Assembly: GCA_033239125.1 (NCBI GenBank)
Contig: BSWB01000005.1
Coordinates: 51,072,993-51,136,992 of the forward strand
DNA length: 64,000 nucleotides
Reading direction: 5' to 3'
From: Fagopyrum homotropicum
Taxonomy: Eukaryota; Streptophyta; Magnoliopsida; Caryophyllales; Polygonaceae
Part shown: positions 63,197 through 64,000 of the stretch, in pieces
How positions within the stretch are numbered: the first letter of the stretch is position 1
How the letters are laid out: every line of letters begins with the position of its first letter
Made by a program: the position numbers and the translations under genes
Notes under the pieces: generated by a model
Seen by the model: only the letters and a program-made list of their open reading frames with translations
Database searches by the model: none
What the model was told of the DNA's origin: nothing

Positions 63197-64000
63197 CTCG
63201 AGCTGCTTCTTAAACTCAAGCATCTCGATAGACGCCATACGATAAGGAGCTTTAGAGATCGGTCTCGTACCGGGCTCTAGCTCGATGCCAAAGTCTGCAC
63301 TCCTTTGTGGGGGTAAACCTGATGGCTCTCCAAAGACATCCGCAAACTCACAAGCTATTGGAATCTCCTCCAAAGCCAGACTCGTACTTTCCTTCATGGC
63401 ATAGCACCAAAAAGCCTCGCAACCTTGACTGATAAGTCTTACAGTTCGTACTGCACTAATGACTGTACCAGTCTTCCCGAGATCCCATCCTCGAATATCT
63501 CCACATGGCCTGCATCTGTAGTTACTGTCACAGTCCTCTTGCCGATGTCCAAAACTTCTCGGTGTCGGTCCATCCAATCCATGCCCAGAATAACTTCTTC
63601 ATGCACTAAGTACATGACGAAGAAGTTAGCTAGCCAATCGCGACCTCCCAATCTCATAGGGCAATCGCGAACCTCTCGTGTACCTCAAATCTTACCCCCA
63701 TCGGGTAATCCTATAAAGAAGGGTCTACCTTCTGCAGTAACTAAGGCCAATCTATCTACGCAAGCATCAGATATAAAAGAATGCGTAGCACCGGTATCGA
63801 AAAGAACTCGGACAGGAAAACCATTAATATGAATGGTACCTGTAGCTGTTGGCGCTGTCGGCTCTACAGCACTCCTCAACTCATACACCCTAGCTGAAGC
63901 ATCTCTGGTGTCTGCAGATCCACCAACACATCCTCTACCTCTCCTCTGTCCCGGAGTGGAACCTTGAGGAACGGTAGAACCAGAAACTCTCTGCTGCTGC
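63197..64000 (-). pseudogene. Chromovirus gag C terminus and aspartic protease
   Basis: At 64000-63900 the minus strand reads a Gln/Gly/Arg-rich gag tail (QQQRVSGSTVPQGSTPGQRR). The protease follows with the catalytic LFDTGATHSFIS (about 63780-63815) and DVILGMDWM-like EEVILGMDWMDRH (about 63570-63610). A stop near 63685 and a frameshift near 63440 separate it from the RT linker, EIPIACEFADVFGEPSGLPP and ELEPGTRPISKAPYRMASIE. In this family the protease cleaves the polyprotein. Confidence 0.85.

Larger units (their letters stand above)
58556..64000 (-). mobile_element. Tekay/Del-like chromovirus (Ty3/gypsy), 3' part; runs past the window end
   Basis: On the minus strand the order is gag C terminus, protease, RT, RNase H, integrase, chromodomain-like tail, polypurine tract, 3' LTR. 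From 63439 down to 60449 pol stays in one frame, cut only by in-frame stops (near 63193, 62443, 61806, 61747 and 61257). One frameshift lies near 63440. The element is therefore much younger than the left gypsy element. The 5' LTR, primer site and most of gag lie outside the window. The lineage call rests on the integrase tail and chromodomain-like C terminus. Confidence 0.88.

Overview
This is a repeat-rich piece of a flowering-plant nuclear genome, probably a eudicot. The evidence is the mix of plant Ty1/copia, Ty3/gypsy chromovirus and LINE elements, together with a 24-exon plant-type cyclopropane-fatty-acid synthase gene. That gene, at 25574-35474 on the minus strand, is the only host protein gene I can support. 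Most of the rest is transposable elements in several layers. All comparisons were made by eye, without database searches.

Left third (1-24.9 kb). A degenerate Ty3/gypsy element on the + strand (gag, protease, RT, RNase H, part of integrase, 3' LTR) ends near 5071. It abuts a truncated minus-strand Ty1/copia fragment (about 5072-5885) and a broken L1-type LINE (5886-about 7120). A complete but coding-dead SIRE-like Ty1/copia element follows at 7464-17156, with both LTRs, a TTTCA target-site duplication and an extra 3' ORF. Next come a solo LTR of the same family (18303-19677, TSD GAGAC) and a foldback MITE (20816-21502). No gene can be supported from 21.5 to 24.35 kb.

Middle (25.5-40.6 kb). 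The synthase gene joins an N-terminal FAD-binding amine-oxidase-like domain to a C-terminal SAM-dependent cyclopropane synthase domain. Exons 2-24 are intact and in phase. Exon 1 lacks one base, and intron 1 is 3.25 kb long and full of repeats. Upstream lies a duplicated promoter region, one copy of which is interrupted by a small MITE. From 36.8 to 40.2 kb there is a family of repeats built on U2 snRNA gene promoters (USE element plus TATA box) and U2 5'-end-like bodies. One unit is split by a Mutator-like element carrying a 25-bp minisatellite.

Right third (40.6-64 kb). A Mutator-like MITE (40593-57712) contains a large non-autonomous LTR retrotransposon (40931-57308) with 3.2-kb, nearly identical LTRs. 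Its 5' LTR in turn contains two solo LTRs in opposite orientations. Every level of this nest has a recognisable target-site duplication. A short tandem-repeat tract follows, then a Tekay/Del-like chromovirus on the minus strand that runs off the window end. Its pol is interrupted by only a few stops and one frameshift. The large non-autonomous element and the chromovirus share LTR blocks, a pre-PPT hairpin and pol remnants, so a chromovirus of this kind probably supplied the proteins that moved it.
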